This document shows, in pieces, positions 63,982 through 64,000 of a DNA stretch of 64,000 bases (positions within the stretch are counted from its first letter, which is position 1; the number at the start of each line of letters is the position of its first letter). Position numbers and translations under genes: made by a program. The notes below the pieces were generated by a model. The model was not told where the DNA came from and made no database searches. It was given only the letters and a program-made list of their open reading frames with translations. The stretch is taken from NCBI RefSeq assembly GCF_009761395.1, contig NZ_LEKN01000001.1, positions 326,962-390,961 of the forward strand, written 5' to 3'. Origin of the DNA: Ursidibacter maritimus. GTDB taxonomy: Bacteria; Pseudomonadota; Gammaproteobacteria; Enterobacterales; Pasteurellaceae.

Positions 63982-64000
63982 ATGTCTAAAGAAAAATTTG
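63982..64000 (+). CDS. tufB: Elongation factor Tu, first codons only
   Basis: The window ends after MSKEKF, the standard EF-Tu start, with AGAGGGACTTTTAAAA before the ATG. The tRNA-Thr-Tyr-Gly-Thr genes upstream make the tufB operon identification safe. The rest lies right of the window. Confidence 0.93.

Overview
The window is a low-GC chromosome segment from a member of the Pasteurellaceae. The evidence is the gene content and order (tRNA Thr-Tyr-Gly-Thr then tuf; rpmH-rnpA-yidD; lolC / hydroxyacid dehydrogenase / kdsA; ygiW-qseBC; the peroxiredoxin-glutaredoxin fusion) and many copies of the DNA uptake core ACAAGCGGT, which places it in the Actinobacillus pleuropneumoniae/Mannheimia (Apl-type) uptake group rather than the Haemophilus influenzae group. 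I cannot name the species. The tnaCAB operon predicts indole production.

Layout. 0-3.8 kb: 3' part of pitrilysin, fluoride channel, MFS transporter. 3.8-12 kb: accessory island holding a one-piece GmrSD-like type IV restriction protein and, reading leftward, a WYL regulator, a PD-(D/E)XK nuclease, a tandem AAA+ ATPase, a sirtuin with an in-frame stop and a collapsed PP2C phosphatase, plus a macB relic. 12-30 kb: metabolism and uptake (znuA, tnaCAB with a CRP site, ubiD, roxA, abgT, bioY, glyQ, tag, a phosphopantetheinyl transferase, psiE, nudF, Fur-controlled hutXZ, xerC, nhaA). 30-33.5 kb: rpmH-rnpA-yidD, then hvfXABC, a copper-associated RiPP system whose precursor carries three near-identical 23-residue repeats with six EGKCG motifs. 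34-38.5 kb: TAXI-TRAP transporter and UspA. 38.7-43.1 kb: a second accessory island with MntA/HepT, an XRE regulator divergent from a HAD phosphatase / phosphoribosyltransferase / DprA-like operon, and a Phd-VapC pair. 43-64 kb: core genes (fmt, oxidative stress enzymes, lolC, sodC, kdsA, tpx, plsC-ftsP, accA, an ECF sigma/anti-sigma pair, ygiW-qseBC, loiP, ppa, ilvC, trmN6, coaA, four tRNAs, start of tuf).

Themes. Oxidative and metal stress functions recur (hyPrx5, MsrA, SodC, Tpx, ZnuA, HutXZ, HvfXABC, ECF sigma factor). The two islands carry defence and toxin-antitoxin genes. The best candidates for little-described systems are the XRE / HAD-PRTase-DprA operon (39.4-42.3 kb) and the decaying WYL-AAA+-sirtuin-PP2C operon (6-11.4 kb). 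A 326-bp deletion derivative of an IS1595/IS1016-type element with an 8-bp target duplication lies just upstream of kdsA. Intergenic regions repeatedly hold inverted pairs of uptake sequences around a TTTTGCAAAA core that look like transcription terminators.
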